Positions 46,301 through 56,407 of a DNA stretch of 64,000 nucleotides are shown one piece after another (the first letter of the stretch is position 1; the number at the start of each line of letters is the position of its first letter). The stretch comes from a virus. The notes beneath the pieces are model-generated. The model was not told where the DNA came from. It made no database searches and saw only the letters and a list, made by a program, of their open reading frames with translations. Position numbers and translations under genes: made by a program. The DNA lies in IMG/VR virus record IMGVR_UViG_3300008107_000341, positions 28,396 to 92,395 of that record; one strand, written 5' to 3'.

Positions 46301-49300
46301 TTTGTAACAACTGCTTCCACTAGTGGTGGCAATGTTACTTTTGCCGCACAACTTCCATATGGAACACAAAGATTTGCAGGATTCACTCCAGAAAATTTCT
46401 TACTTACTGTATTAGATAAAAAATCATCTACTACATTCCAATCTGGAGATTTGATTTATCTTTCATCTGATCAAGTTGTAATTGAAAATACCACAAGCAG
46501 CACAACAGGATTAACTGCTGGCAGTGTTCAAATCACATTAGATCCTGATATTTTTGGAACTACTACAAATTTTCCAATTTTAAAATTAACTGCTACACTA
46601 GAAGTTTCGAAAGCAAGACCAAGATTAAAAACTGTTTATAGAAATAAGCGTATTCTTATTGTATCACCTGGAGATAGAATAGTTCCTCTACGAGGAGTTG
46701 ATTATGATTCTGATTCAACTGATATTTTATCGTATTCGGATGCATTTAAAATCAAATACGTTTATGAGGGAACCACTCAAGTTCCACCCGTAGTTTCTGC
46801 ATCTGGAGATTTAGTAACTGGAACTGATGTTACAGAAAGATTCTCGTTTGATGATGGTCAAAGAGACACTTTCTATGATGTTTCTAGACTAGTATTAAAG
46901 CCTGGATTTGAACCTCCATCAGGTCAGTTAATTGTAGCATTTGATTATTTTGAACATTCCCAAGGAGATTTCTGTACAGTAGACTCTTATCTACACGAAG
47001 CAGGAGTCAATTTAGATGAAATTCCCGACTTTAATTCTATTGTTCATGGTAAATTATCTTTAAGAGATGTATTTGATTTTAGACCAAAAGTAGATTCGAA
47101 TGCTATTATTAGTGGTTATCAAGATACTTCAATTCTTTCTGTAGAAGACTACAATAGTTTCTTTGGATCTGGCGGTATTACTTCCAGCACACCAGCATCA
47201 GATCCCAATCTTGCTTACACTATATCATTTAATCTCAAACAGTATCTAGATAGAATTGATGGGGTTTTTGTAAATAAAAAAGGAGAATTTTTTGTTAAAG
47301 AAGGCAATGCTTCATTAAATCCAACAAAACCAGCAGATGTTGATGATTCACTAGCTTTATATTATCTTTATGTTCCTGCGTATACCATTCAGGCAAATGA
47401 TGTAAAAGTCATCACAGTGGATAACAAACGTTATACGATGAGAGATATTGGTAAGTTAGAACAAAGAATAGAAAGACTTGAAAGATATACTATGTTAAGT
47501 GTCCTGGAGCAACAAGCAGTGAATATGCAAGTTAGGGATGATATTGGAATTGAAAGATTTAAATGTGGCTTCGTAGTAGATGGTTTCGAGAACCATAGTG
47601 TAGGAAATCTTTCATCTATAGATTATTTGTGTTCTATAGATCCACAGCAATCTGTATTAAGACCTAGATCTATAGAAAATTCACTGAGACTGAAAGAAGT
47701 TAATACTAGAGACGAACAAAGATTTTTAGATGGATATCAAAAATCAGGATCTGTAATAACTTTACCATTTACAGAAGTTAGGGCGGTTGAAAATCGTTTC
47801 GCAACTAGAAAAATTAACATCAATCCATTTGTAGTTGTTCAATATTCTGGAGATGCTTCTCTATATCCGAACGTTGATCAGTGGTTTGATCAAAAAGAAT
47901 CGCCAATTATTTTAAATAATGATAGTAAAGTTTTCTCTGTATTTTATGCTAAAAATGATTCTAGAGAAGGTTTCAATAGCATTCACAACAATTTTATAAT
48001 TAACTGGGTAGGAACCGATAGAGTATTCTACAATGTTTCTCCATTGAACGAAATAACTACACTAGAAACTACAGGAACAACTAGAGACGCATCGACTGCA
48101 AGTTCTTCTAATATAAGCCCACAAAATAATCAATTAGCGCAAGGAATTTCTTCTAAAACAGTAGGAAATGTTTCAGTCTCATCTTCGCTGCAATCTTTCT
48201 GTAGATCTGTTCCAGTTTTCTTTAAATTAACTAGATTAAAACCAAGCACAAGATTTTATGCTTTTATTGATGGTAGATCTATAGATCGATGGATAATTCA
48301 AGATTTCAAATTCACAGGAATTGCAGGTAATTCATTAGGAACATTTAATAGTGGTATTACTACTGATGCAAATGGAAATGCGAGTGGAATGATTCTAATT
48401 CCTTCTGGGTTGCCACCTCAATCTGGATCATCTTGGTTAGGGGATGTTACTACAGTTCAATATGATACTGAAACAGGATCTCCATTGTCAATAGTTTCGG
48501 GTGTAAAGACTATTAAATTCTCATCTGATATAAATGGCAGTGTTGATAGCACCGTAGAATCTTTTGCTGAAGTTAAATATTATGCTACAGGATCTTTCCC
48601 TGTTCAACCATCTTCTGTAGTATCTACTTCTCCAGCGATATTAAAATCGCCAGAAGGTATCCAATATATCGAAAATACAAAAGCTCAAGCAAAACCAAAT
48701 CCACTATCACAAACGTTTACCGTTGAAGGATATCCTGGTGGAGTATTTGTTACTGGGTTAGATCTTTATTTCAATAAAAAAAGTTCCACTATACCAGTTA
48801 AAGCATATTTAACTAATATAGAAAGTGGAAAACCAGGAAAATATATTGTTCCAGGAAGTGAATCTGTATTAAATCCCGACACATATTTAAAAGTATATAC
48901 TAATGGAACTATTAATATTTCTCGCAATGAAACAGTAACGGGAACTTCTTCAAATGCATCTGGCCCTATTAAAGCAGTTTATGATAGAAATAATACTTTA
49001 GTTCCTGCATCAATTAATGGAGAGTTTACATTAACAAATGATCAAACATATACTTTAGTATTATCAAATCATAACGGAAGATCTTTTATTCAAAATGAAA
49101 CTTTGAATTTATCTTCTTTATCCACCTACAATAATGCTCAAAATACAAACTTATCTCTTACGATTGCTAGAGATTCAGGAAGACTTACTGGTTTAACAAT
49201 TACTAATTGTGGAACTGGTTACGAATCTGCTACTCTTACTATTGAAAGCCCTCAATTAATTGGTGGTGTTAATGCCACAGCAACTTGTAAGGTTTCAAAC

Positions 49301-51487
49301 GGATCAATATATGATACAGATTTAACTGTATTTGGTGCTGGATATACTGATGCACCAGCAGTAATAATTAATTTCACAGGAACCTCTGCTTCTGGAGCTT
49401 CAATTGAAGCTTTATTAGAAATAGATACTCCCGCTGTTAGAATGGGCGTTGCTGTTGATCCTGGAACTGTTTCGGTAGTTGATTCTACTACTCCTACTAA
49501 ATTTGCTTTTGAATATCCAGTGTATTTACAAAATAACACAGAATATGCTTTTGTGATTGAATCGGATTCCACCGATTACGAGATATGGGTTTCTAGATTA
49601 GGTGAAACAGAAAAATCTACTAGTTCTGTGGTAACAACACAGCCACTATTAGGATCTGTATTTAAATCTCAAAACGTTGATTCTTGGACAGAAGATTTAT
49701 TTGAAGATATTAAATTTACACTTTATAGAGCAGAATTTAATACTGAACGACCAGGAATTATTGAGTTAACAAATGAAATGCTTGGATATACTGAACTAGA
49801 TTTAAATCCAATCCAAACAGATTCTTTATCCGACACAACTGCTACATCAAAACTATTCAAAAATAATAATAGTATAGTTAAAGTAACACACAAAGATAAT
49901 GGATTTGAGTTTGGAGGTAATTCATATGTAGCATTTAAGAGATGTAATGATGTTGGTGGTCTTACTTCGGAACTATTGAATAACACATTATTCAATGTTT
50001 ATAATGGTGGTGTAGATTTCTACACTATCACTTCTCCAACAAAAGCATCATCAAATGCTGTTGGTGGTGGAGAAAATACTCTTGCTTTATATAATAAAAA
50101 ATATGAAAAATTATATGCACAAATAGCATATTTAAATTTCAGTGACACAAGTATTAATGCAGAAGTAAAAACAACAAATATTATTCCTGTAGATTCAACT
50201 GTTACTAATTACACAAATTATTCTCAATCTTCTTTCGAAAAAACTTTCTTAAATCAAGAACATTATTTTAACAATCAAAAAGTGGTTGCATCTAGAATTA
50301 ATGAGTTGAAGAACTCAAATTCTATTTCTGATAGATCTTTAACTTATAAATTAACTTTAGAATCTGATGTATCTTACCTATCTCCTGTAATTGATCTTCG
50401 TTCTTCTTCGGTCAAATTGATTAATAATAAAGTAGAAAAATCTTTAGGAAAAGAAGATAGATTTGGAAGAAGAGATCAAATTATTAGTTTCTATCCAGTT
50501 TATAATTTTATTGTAGCTGGAGCAAATGTTGGTGCTATTAATGCAGGTGATGCAGGTAATCCAAAAATTATTACTGGATTCACTTCACAGGCAAGAGGAG
50601 TTATTGTTAAATTTGATGTTTCTGCTAGCAGATTATATGTAAAGATGTTGACAGATATTTTATTCTCCCCTAGCGAAACTTTAGAATTTGCTTCCCAACC
50701 AACATTAAGCGGAATTACAGTTGGTTCATCGGGAGTCACAGAACAATCATTTAATTTTAATTACAACTCTACTGTGATTGCAATTGATAAAACGGATGTG
50801 ACTAAAACATATGATAACGTTATTAGTGGAAAAGTAGTTCAGTGGGATGCAGAGAAGAAAATACTTACTGTATCAAACAACAAAAATCCAATTAATGACA
50901 ATTATACTGCTGCTGCAACTCCAGGGTCTGCTTATGCACGAGTTCCTTTCTCAAGTGCTTCTCAACAGCAAAGAGACATCTTTAGAGTGGGAGATTTAAT
51001 TTCTTACGAAAATCAAGCATCTGATACGAAGTCATTTTTAGAAGTCAAATCTATTTCATATACTGATGGTGTATTGTTTGTTCCTGAGTTTAATAGAAAT
51101 AGTTCTTCTGTAGCAAAATATGCTACTAAAGAAATTTCTATAGAGAATGCAGGAACAGGATTGGATGTTAAATTAACGGCAAATATTTTTGAAGAAGATG
51201 ATATTCAGGTTTTATATAAGATTAAAACAGTAAGTTCTCAATTTAATTTTGATGATCTTGGATGGGAATATTTTAATGGAACTGGTAAACCAGACGTGAG
51301 AGTTATTCCATCGTCTGAAAATAGTATTGCTGGTTATATTGAAGATCAAAGATCATATAAGGAATACAAATTTAGTGTCGCAAATCTTCCCGAATTCTCT
51401 TCTTTTGCAATTAAAATTGTTATGAAAAGTTCCAATCCAGTATTTGTTCCAAAAATTCAAGATTGTAGAGTTGTTGCATCATTCTAA
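43340..51487 (+). CDS. Giant DUF4815-type baseplate/tail structural protein
   Basis: The 2715-aa product begins with PQKINLNAPPYYDDFDSSKG, YYKVLFRPGYSIQTRELTTL and QSVLQNQIENLGRSRFKQG, the signature of DUF4815 found at the start of structural proteins in T4-like phages of cyanobacteria. The rest is a beta-rich chain with conserved-looking helices near residues 1370-1420 (IGKLEQRIERLERYTMLS) and Gly-rich repeats near 1950-2050. It overlaps the next gene by one base. It is expected in the baseplate or attached tail structures, roughly the T4 gp9/gp10 place. Confidence 0.8.
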   Translation: MPQKINLNAPPYYDDFDSSKGYYKVLFRPGYSIQTRELTTLQSVLQNQIENLGRSRFKQGQQVIPGEVSFNNKLNYIKLASVSEVAVNINGNIVFQKYDISQLVGVTLQGLSSGVTASVISYAFGNDLESDILFVKYTNSGNASNESTFRQGETLEALNITDTPTLVVGTDGSVLPTTIDVQNYDTGVITTIDSPAMGFASAVKVQEGVYFVNGYFVNNHEQIIVVDKYYDKPSVKVGFKISEDLVTPEQDISLYDNARGFSNFSAPGAHRLKIDLSLVVKEYDALADEDYVSLVTIKNGEVQQLTKTADYNVLEETLARRTFDESGNYVVDEFPLDLREYYQKNNNRGVYPLNSDTSLVNGISQSEANTLMVAGVGSGKAYIKGYEVINKDVKYLNVSKARDTLTREDTRIKTLSPSFFNVRNVYGSVPLNAEGQELTAYPNIYLNSVFNDGSIGYNNEELTAEAKQTLNRRGKVFGLNDGIITLYCQNPSNFSSYTYPTPSTFGVSLQKLWYVVNRGTTAATTTVRSIDLLSYAIVSRPSDLGSSTDTFLELTVVGNKEDILYFLREYDEDDSDKRRKLFVSENDAKGFYFQSGSQTIFPYSQILDYNNLITPIVGVCKPKDFSLLERGSGFNVDIDKVVSKGRLANGTPSYNSVFRLSYFNPSFFTRIILDQNINSSTFEPGKYIVGSTSGAYGVVEGSSTSKYTTGSVLFVKTLSGTFLSGETITDEGGNSRRIAREGTISHFVVVKRGSGYPFNTTVRINGVDYNNSSITVGIQGNIPYKIDIVNRNLVSQVYSTTPVITFNTGSTNPTAETLVKAVLYRNTVYTYTPQNVKSMHCSFGAGNAYNFTADVESFSTSYITSKSLTDFTFSGSIGSKYLECNGFSGDPSNELMQGDIVQFTDSNNNPIRSVVQSVDKPEGLTKSRVYLDNVLRGNVVNSNCVKIKPNVENISTSTLVIPLGAKYISSTVDSSEDSKIKYHFRRDFVTTASTSGGNVTFAAQLPYGTQRFAGFTPENFLLTVLDKKSSTTFQSGDLIYLSSDQVVIENTTSSTTGLTAGSVQITLDPDIFGTTTNFPILKLTATLEVSKARPRLKTVYRNKRILIVSPGDRIVPLRGVDYDSDSTDILSYSDAFKIKYVYEGTTQVPPVVSASGDLVTGTDVTERFSFDDGQRDTFYDVSRLVLKPGFEPPSGQLIVAFDYFEHSQGDFCTVDSYLHEAGVNLDEIPDFNSIVHGKLSLRDVFDFRPKVDSNAIISGYQDTSILSVEDYNSFFGSGGITSSTPASDPNLAYTISFNLKQYLDRIDGVFVNKKGEFFVKEGNASLNPTKPADVDDSLALYYLYVPAYTIQANDVKVITVDNKRYTMRDIGKLEQRIERLERYTMLSVLEQQAVNMQVRDDIGIERFKCGFVVDGFENHSVGNLSSIDYLCSIDPQQSVLRPRSIENSLRLKEVNTRDEQRFLDGYQKSGSVITLPFTEVRAVENRFATRKININPFVVVQYSGDASLYPNVDQWFDQKESPIILNNDSKVFSVFYAKNDSREGFNSIHNNFIINWVGTDRVFYNVSPLNEITTLETTGTTRDASTASSSNISPQNNQLAQGISSKTVGNVSVSSSLQSFCRSVPVFFKLTRLKPSTRFYAFIDGRSIDRWIIQDFKFTGIAGNSLGTFNSGITTDANGNASGMILIPSGLPPQSGSSWLGDVTTVQYDTETGSPLSIVSGVKTIKFSSDINGSVDSTVESFAEVKYYATGSFPVQPSSVVSTSPAILKSPEGIQYIENTKAQAKPNPLSQTFTVEGYPGGVFVTGLDLYFNKKSSTIPVKAYLTNIESGKPGKYIVPGSESVLNPDTYLKVYTNGTINISRNETVTGTSSNASGPIKAVYDRNNTLVPASINGEFTLTNDQTYTLVLSNHNGRSFIQNETLNLSSLSTYNNAQNTNLSLTIARDSGRLTGLTITNCGTGYESATLTIESPQLIGGVNATATCKVSNGSIYDTDLTVFGAGYTDAPAVIINFTGTSASGASIEALLEIDTPAVRMGVAVDPGTVSVVDSTTPTKFAFEYPVYLQNNTEYAFVIESDSTDYEIWVSRLGETEKSTSSVVTTQPLLGSVFKSQNVDSWTEDLFEDIKFTLYRAEFNTERPGIIELTNEMLGYTELDLNPIQTDSLSDTTATSKLFKNNNSIVKVTHKDNGFEFGGNSYVAFKRCNDVGGLTSELLNNTLFNVYNGGVDFYTITSPTKASSNAVGGGENTLALYNKKYEKLYAQIAYLNFSDTSINAEVKTTNIIPVDSTVTNYTNYSQSSFEKTFLNQEHYFNNQKVVASRINELKNSNSISDRSLTYKLTLESDVSYLSPVIDLRSSSVKLINNKVEKSLGKEDRFGRRDQIISFYPVYNFIVAGANVGAINAGDAGNPKIITGFTSQARGVIVKFDVSASRLYVKMLTDILFSPSETLEFASQPTLSGITVGSSGVTEQSFNFNYNSTVIAIDKTDVTKTYDNVISGKVVQWDAEKKILTVSNNKNPINDNYTAAATPGSAYARVPFSSASQQQRDIFRVGDLISYENQASDTKSFLEVKSISYTDGVLFVPEFNRNSSSVAKYATKEISIENAGTGLDVKLTANIFEEDDIQVLYKIKTVSSQFNFDDLGWEYFNGTGKPDVRVIPSSENSIAGYIEDQRSYKEYKFSVANLPEFSSFAIKIVMKSSNPVFVPKIQDCRVVASF

Positions 51488-51711
51488 TGGATTATATTAA
51501 AGTTCTCGATCATGACTATCTTGTAAGAGACAACGATACTGGTGCCATTATAAATACTGATAAAAGTGTATTTGAAGATGCTAAAAAACTGCGTAATGGC
51601 AGTGCGTCTATTAAAAAACTTCAAACTGATGTTGAAGATTTAAAGAATGAGTTATCAGATATTAAAAATCTTCTAAGAGAATTTATAAGAAATGCCAACA
51701 CCAATCCTTAG
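51487..51711 (+). CDS. Small coiled-coil protein between structural genes, 74 aa
   Basis: The product ([20 protein letters not shown]) has a short beta start, then a coiled coil ([30 protein letters not shown]). One-base overlap with the gene before, and it overlaps the next start by 20 bp. It may be a small tail component or chaperone; no family name can be given. Confidence 0.75.
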   Translation: MDYIKVLDHDYLVRDNDTGAIINTDKSVFEDAKKLRNGSASIKKLQTDVEDLKNELSDIKNLLREFIRNANTNP

Positions 51712-54700
51712 AAATGTAGCGAAAACCGATACTTTAGAAATACAGAGGCAGAAGATAAATCTACTGGCTTCTGATTTATTCAGCGTGCAAACTAGCGTTG
51801 GCGAAGGCGCTTTTAGTATGAGTGATGGTAGTATTCAGCAACCATCTTTGTTTTTTACTAATGCTACGGATGTTGGTATCTTTAGAGGATCTAGCGGAAA
51901 ACAATTATATATTGCAGCCGAAGGCAATGCAGTTGCAAAATTTGATAAAAATAATTTAACTTCTTTACGAGATTTTAAAACATTAGTTTCGGCAGTTCCA
52001 ATTGGAGCTAATGGAATTACAATTACAAGCCCAGGATCAGAATATAGTGGAGGAACTTTTTCTTCTGTTCCTCTTACTGGAGGATCTGGAACTGGAATAA
52101 AAGCTTCTCTTATTGTAAGACCTATAACAGGAACTATCACAAATGGTGGATCTGGATATGTTGGTGGATCTTATGTAAGCGTTCCTTTGACGGGGGGAAG
52201 TGGAACTGGAGCTACAGCAGATATTACAGTTTCTCCTTTCTCTGGTTCTATTCAAAATGGTGGATCTGGCGGAAATATCGGGGGGAATGCTTCTCAAATA
52301 TTTACAAATGTATCGTTAACTGGTGGTTCTGGTTCTGGAATGAGAGCCGATATTACTGTTACTACTGCCGGACAAATTGTAGCTGTTACAGGAGTAACTA
52401 TAGTTAATCAGGGATCTGGATATCAAACTGGTAATGTTCTGTCAGCTGTTTCTAATACAATTGGTGGAGTTACAGGATTTCAATATGTAATTAATGGTGT
52501 TGGTAACGTCACTCAAGTTCAGATTTTATTAGCAAACACTGGATATCAAGTTGGAAATGTTTTATCTGCTAGTAATACAAATTTAGGTGGTTCTGGATCA
52601 GGATTTCAATTTACAATAACTGGAGTTGGAGCAGTAGTTGATGCTTCTGTTACTGATGGCGGTGACGGATATATTATAGGAGATCAACTTTCAGTAAATG
52701 CTGTTGAATTAACACCAGCAGAAACTTGGTATGTTAGGATGTGGATGACACAATTATTTGTGTTTTCTGGAACACTTCCAACAACAGGATTTAATGTTGG
52801 AGATACATTAACATATGCTGGAGAAGGAAGAACTGTTGTAAAAAGGTTTTTAAATGCTCAAAATAGAGTAGAAGCAGTTGCTGTTAGAGCTGGTGCAGAA
52901 GATGGAAATACTATTCAATTTTTCCCAAATTTATCTGCTAGTGATGGAAATGGCAATAGTGCAGTTGTCGGATCTTCTACTTCTGCATTAAATTATTATT
53001 TTTCTTTGAATCAAAACGGTCCTTTTGAAAATATAAAAGATTTTACTTTCCAAAAAAACAAAAGATATATTTTCAATCAGACTAATTCTTCTAACAATAC
53101 ACACCCAATACGATTTAGCACAACTGCAGATGGTATTCATACCGTATTGAGTGGTCAAGGGGCACAAAGAGATTTTGGTGATTTATACGAGGGAAGTGAA
53201 GTAAATTACGAATATACTCCTTTTGATGTTTCCATCACCCCAAATGATAATACTCCAACTACTTTATACTATTATTGTAGTAATGGTTTTGGAGATCCCG
53301 AGAACCAACATATCAATGAAGGAGGGTTTGATGGTAGAGAAGGAAAAATAACTATAAGTGGAGCAGCAACAGTAGGTGGTGGTGGTTTAGTTCTTACTGT
53401 CGGTGCTGTTAATACTGCTTCTAATATTATCCTCAAAAAGAATGGAGAATCTACATTAGGAGCTACAACAGCTTCTTCATTAACTTTAACTGGAGGATTA
53501 TCAGTTGGATCTTCAACTACTTTAAGTGGCAATTTAACTATTGGATCAAATAAATTTACAGTCAATTCGTCAACTGGAAATACTAATATTGCGGGATCTT
53601 TAACTGTTCAAGATGATCTTTCTTTCTTGGCAGATGCAGCATTTGGAGGAACTTTATTTATAGACTCTGCAAATAATAGAGTTTCTGTTAATATAGATCC
53701 TGCAGTTACACCATTAACAGAAGCGTTTGAAGTTTTTGGAGACACAAAAACAAGTGGAAATGTTGTTTTATCCACTGCTTCTGGAAAAATTGTAAAAATT
53801 GGAGATATTACTCAACTTGGAGGAACTTCACGATTACAAGTTGACGGTTCGGTTTACTCCACGCAAGGATTTTTTGCAAAATCATTATCTGATGTAAAAA
53901 ATCCTACTATTAGTTTTAGGTCTTACGAAAGATTTGGATTGTCGCATAATGCTTCTAGTTCTACTTTATCTGTAACTACGGGAAGTGGAGAAGTATTGAG
54001 ATTTGGAAATTCTGTTACAACATCATTAAGAAATTTAAATTTTGATAGAGTCGATGTTACAGCAACTACATTAGTAGGAGGGGAAGGATATACAAATGGT
54101 TCTTATAGTGGATTACAACCATCTGGAGGAACTGGATCGGGATTAACTTTATCTTTAATTGTTGCATTTACTGTCAATATTACTAATGCTGGATCTGGAT
54201 ATACTCCAAATACTTACGAAAACGTTCCACTTACTGGTGGTTCTGGATCAGGAGCAAGTGCAACCATTATCATTAATTCTACTGGTGTAGTAAGTGATGT
54301 AATAGTTACTAATGCTGGAACTGGATATACAGCAGGTAATACATTATCTTTCAATTATACAAATTTAATTGCAAATAACGGTGGAGTAATAGTAACTTCT
54401 ACGGCACCGTCTCAAGTAGCATCATTAACTATAAATCAATTAGGTGCAGTAACAAAAATTACAATTACAGATAGTGGTATTGGATATGCAGCTGGAGATA
54501 TTTTAACTTTATCACCTCCAGGATCTCCAACAACACCAGCAACATTAACAATCAATACCACAGTTTCTACAAATACTATTAGTATAAATTCATCTACTGG
54601 CAATATTTTAGCACAATCTTTAAGCACTCTAGGTTCTGGAATTTTAATAGATAACAAACTTTCTATAGATTCAAATACAATATCATCTACACAAAACGAA

Positions 54701-55843
54701 GATATTAATATTTCACCTGGAGCTGCATCGAGAATTCTTTCGGTTTCTGGAACAGGTGGGGTGAAATTACCTGTTGGTAATTCCACCAATAGACCATCTG
54801 CATCAACTGCTGGTATTATTCGTTACAACACACAGACTTCTCAATATGAAGGTTCGAATGGAGTTAACTTCATTTCTCTTGGCGGTGTAAGAGATGTTGA
54901 TGGAAATACTTATATTATTGCTGAGGAGACTGTAGGTGCTAATGATAATATTCTATATTTCTTCAATGATAATTATAACTCGGCAAGATTAAACCGAACA
55001 GAGTTAGAACTTACAACTGCAAATAAAATTTCTTCTAGAGATACTGATGGTAAATTTGCATGGAAGGCAAATACAGCATATCTTTTAAATGCATATGTAT
55101 ATTATGGAGATAATATATACAAAGTAACGACTGCAGGAACAACTTCAACTATAGCACCAACTCACACATCTGGTTCTGCTACGAATGGAACTACAGTTCT
55201 TGAATATTATGGAGATTCTTATGGAAGTCTAGAAATAAGAGCAGATGAATTAAAAGTTGGTGTTAGATTTAACATTAATGATAAGTTAAAATTATATTCA
55301 TATAATACAAATGATTTTATTCTAGAAAATCAAATTAATAATTTCCAGTTTGCTTTTGGAAATGTTTTAGGAGTTCCCGATACATTCTTAACAATAGATA
55401 CAGCTGGAACTTTAAAAATTAATAAAAATTACGACACTGCTGGATCCACAAATAATCACATTCTATTAGATAAGACTCTCAAATATATTGAGCTAGATGA
55501 TATTGCTTTAGCAACCGCCGATTCTTCACTAATTAAAGGAACCACCAACAGCGCAGCAACATCAGTATACAACACAACTACACATAAAGGTGCTAAAGTT
55601 GTGGTAGTTGCTGATAATATTACAACTGGTGATAGACATATCGTTGAATATAATGTTATTCATAAAAACTCAAATATATACGTTAATGAGTATGGCAACT
55701 TAGATACAGGAACAGAACAATTTACCGCTTTATTTGATTTTGATGGTTCTGATAATGTTCGTGTTACTTATACATTAACTTCTGGTGTTTCTTCTGGAGA
55801 CAACGTTGTGATTACTACTACCAAAACTCAAATTAAGAAGTAA
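51692..55843 (+). CDS. Fibre/adhesin-like structural protein with Gly-rich beta repeats
   Basis: The 1383-aa product has a short N-terminal helix ([19 protein letters not shown]), then Gly/Ser-rich beta repeats such as [18 protein letters not shown] at about 105-330 and again at about 800-910, a middle cupredoxin-like part ([35 protein letters not shown]), and late in the chain a module W-K-A-N-T-A-Y[14 protein letters not shown] (about 1125-1175) that recurs twice in the next-but-one gene. It ends in a beta domain. The composition is that of a trimeric fibre or decoration. Position among tail genes supports this; the host ligand is unknown. Confidence 0.75.
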   Translation: MPTPILRNVAKTDTLEIQRQKINLLASDLFSVQTSVGEGAFSMSDGSIQQPSLFFTNATDVGIFRGSSGKQLYIAAEGNAVAKFDKNNLTSLRDFKTLVSAVPIGANGITITSPGSEYSGGTFSSVPLTGGSGTGIKASLIVRPITGTITNGGSGYVGGSYVSVPLTGGSGTGATADITVSPFSGSIQNGGSGGNIGGNASQIFTNVSLTGGSGSGMRADITVTTAGQIVAVTGVTIVNQGSGYQTGNVLSAVSNTIGGVTGFQYVINGVGNVTQVQILLANTGYQVGNVLSASNTNLGGSGSGFQFTITGVGAVVDASVTDGGDGYIIGDQLSVNAVELTPAETWYVRMWMTQLFVFSGTLPTTGFNVGDTLTYAGEGRTVVKRFLNAQNRVEAVAVRAGAEDGNTIQFFPNLSASDGNGNSAVVGSSTSALNYYFSLNQNGPFENIKDFTFQKNKRYIFNQTNSSNNTHPIRFSTTADGIHTVLSGQGAQRDFGDLYEGSEVNYEYTPFDVSITPNDNTPTTLYYYCSNGFGDPENQHINEGGFDGREGKITISGAATVGGGGLVLTVGAVNTASNIILKKNGESTLGATTASSLTLTGGLSVGSSTTLSGNLTIGSNKFTVNSSTGNTNIAGSLTVQDDLSFLADAAFGGTLFIDSANNRVSVNIDPAVTPLTEAFEVFGDTKTSGNVVLSTASGKIVKIGDITQLGGTSRLQVDGSVYSTQGFFAKSLSDVKNPTISFRSYERFGLSHNASSSTLSVTTGSGEVLRFGNSVTTSLRNLNFDRVDVTATTLVGGEGYTNGSYSGLQPSGGTGSGLTLSLIVAFTVNITNAGSGYTPNTYENVPLTGGSGSGASATIIINSTGVVSDVIVTNAGTGYTAGNTLSFNYTNLIANNGGVIVTSTAPSQVASLTINQLGAVTKITITDSGIGYAAGDILTLSPPGSPTTPATLTINTTVSTNTISINSSTGNILAQSLSTLGSGILIDNKLSIDSNTISSTQNEDINISPGAASRILSVSGTGGVKLPVGNSTNRPSASTAGIIRYNTQTSQYEGSNGVNFISLGGVRDVDGNTYIIAEETVGANDNILYFFNDNYNSARLNRTELELTTANKISSRDTDGKFAWKANTAYLLNAYVYYGDNIYKVTTAGTTSTIAPTHTSGSATNGTTVLEYYGDSYGSLEIRADELKVGVRFNINDKLKLYSYNTNDFILENQINNFQFAFGNVLGVPDTFLTIDTAGTLKINKNYDTAGSTNNHILLDKTLKYIELDDIALATADSSLIKGTTNSAATSVYNTTTHKGAKVVVVADNITTGDRHIVEYNVIHKNSNIYVNEYGNLDTGTEQFTALFDFDGSDNVRVTYTLTSGVSSGDNVVITTTKTQIKK

Positions 55844-55849
55844 TAAAAG

Positions 55850-56356
55850 ATGGCAACTACTATAAAAACCTTTAATTCGGAAGGTGGGTTTGGTGTAAAT
55901 CAAGTCACACTAGTTACAGATAAATTAGATATTCAGAATGTCAATACATTCAATTTAAAAAATTCTAATTATACTGATGCCTCACGAACAGATTATATTT
56001 TAAGGGGATTAAATACATCTGTTCTAACTTTAGATGGAACTTTTCCAATAACGTTAGCATCAAACACTATTAACTTTATTACTGGATATATTGTTGCAGT
56101 TAATCCAACTGGAGTTGGTCATTATTCAGTAAAGATTGAATCTGCAGTAACATGTAATTCGTCGGGAGATGTTCAAGTTTTATCCGAAATTTTTACAACA
56201 GTAAAAGATAGCGTACCTACTGGTCAGACTTGGACAGTTGCTAGTTACGATTCTGGCACAGCAAATCAATTTAGTTACACTACAACAAGAGGCGGAACAA
56301 CCGATACTATTAAATGGATTGCAAACACCCAAGTAGTATCAGTTTCTTGGTCATAA
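55850..56356 (+). CDS. Small structural protein, 168 aa
   Basis: This Thr/Asn/Ser-rich beta protein (TIKTFNSEGGFGVNQVTLVT, SYDSGTANQFSYTTTRGGTT) has a short hydrophobic part but no signal. Tail or fibre decoration is inferred from position between two fibre-like genes and from composition. No motif is recognised. It begins 6 bp after the gene before it. Confidence 0.7.
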   Translation: MATTIKTFNSEGGFGVNQVTLVTDKLDIQNVNTFNLKNSNYTDASRTDYILRGLNTSVLTLDGTFPITLASNTINFITGYIVAVNPTGVGHYSVKIESAVTCNSSGDVQVLSEIFTTVKDSVPTGQTWTVASYDSGTANQFSYTTTRGGTTDTIKWIANTQVVSVSWS

Positions 56357-56407
56357 TAACTAAATAATACAGAAGAAAAAACAGAACTCTAGAGGCATTA
56401 CGAGAAA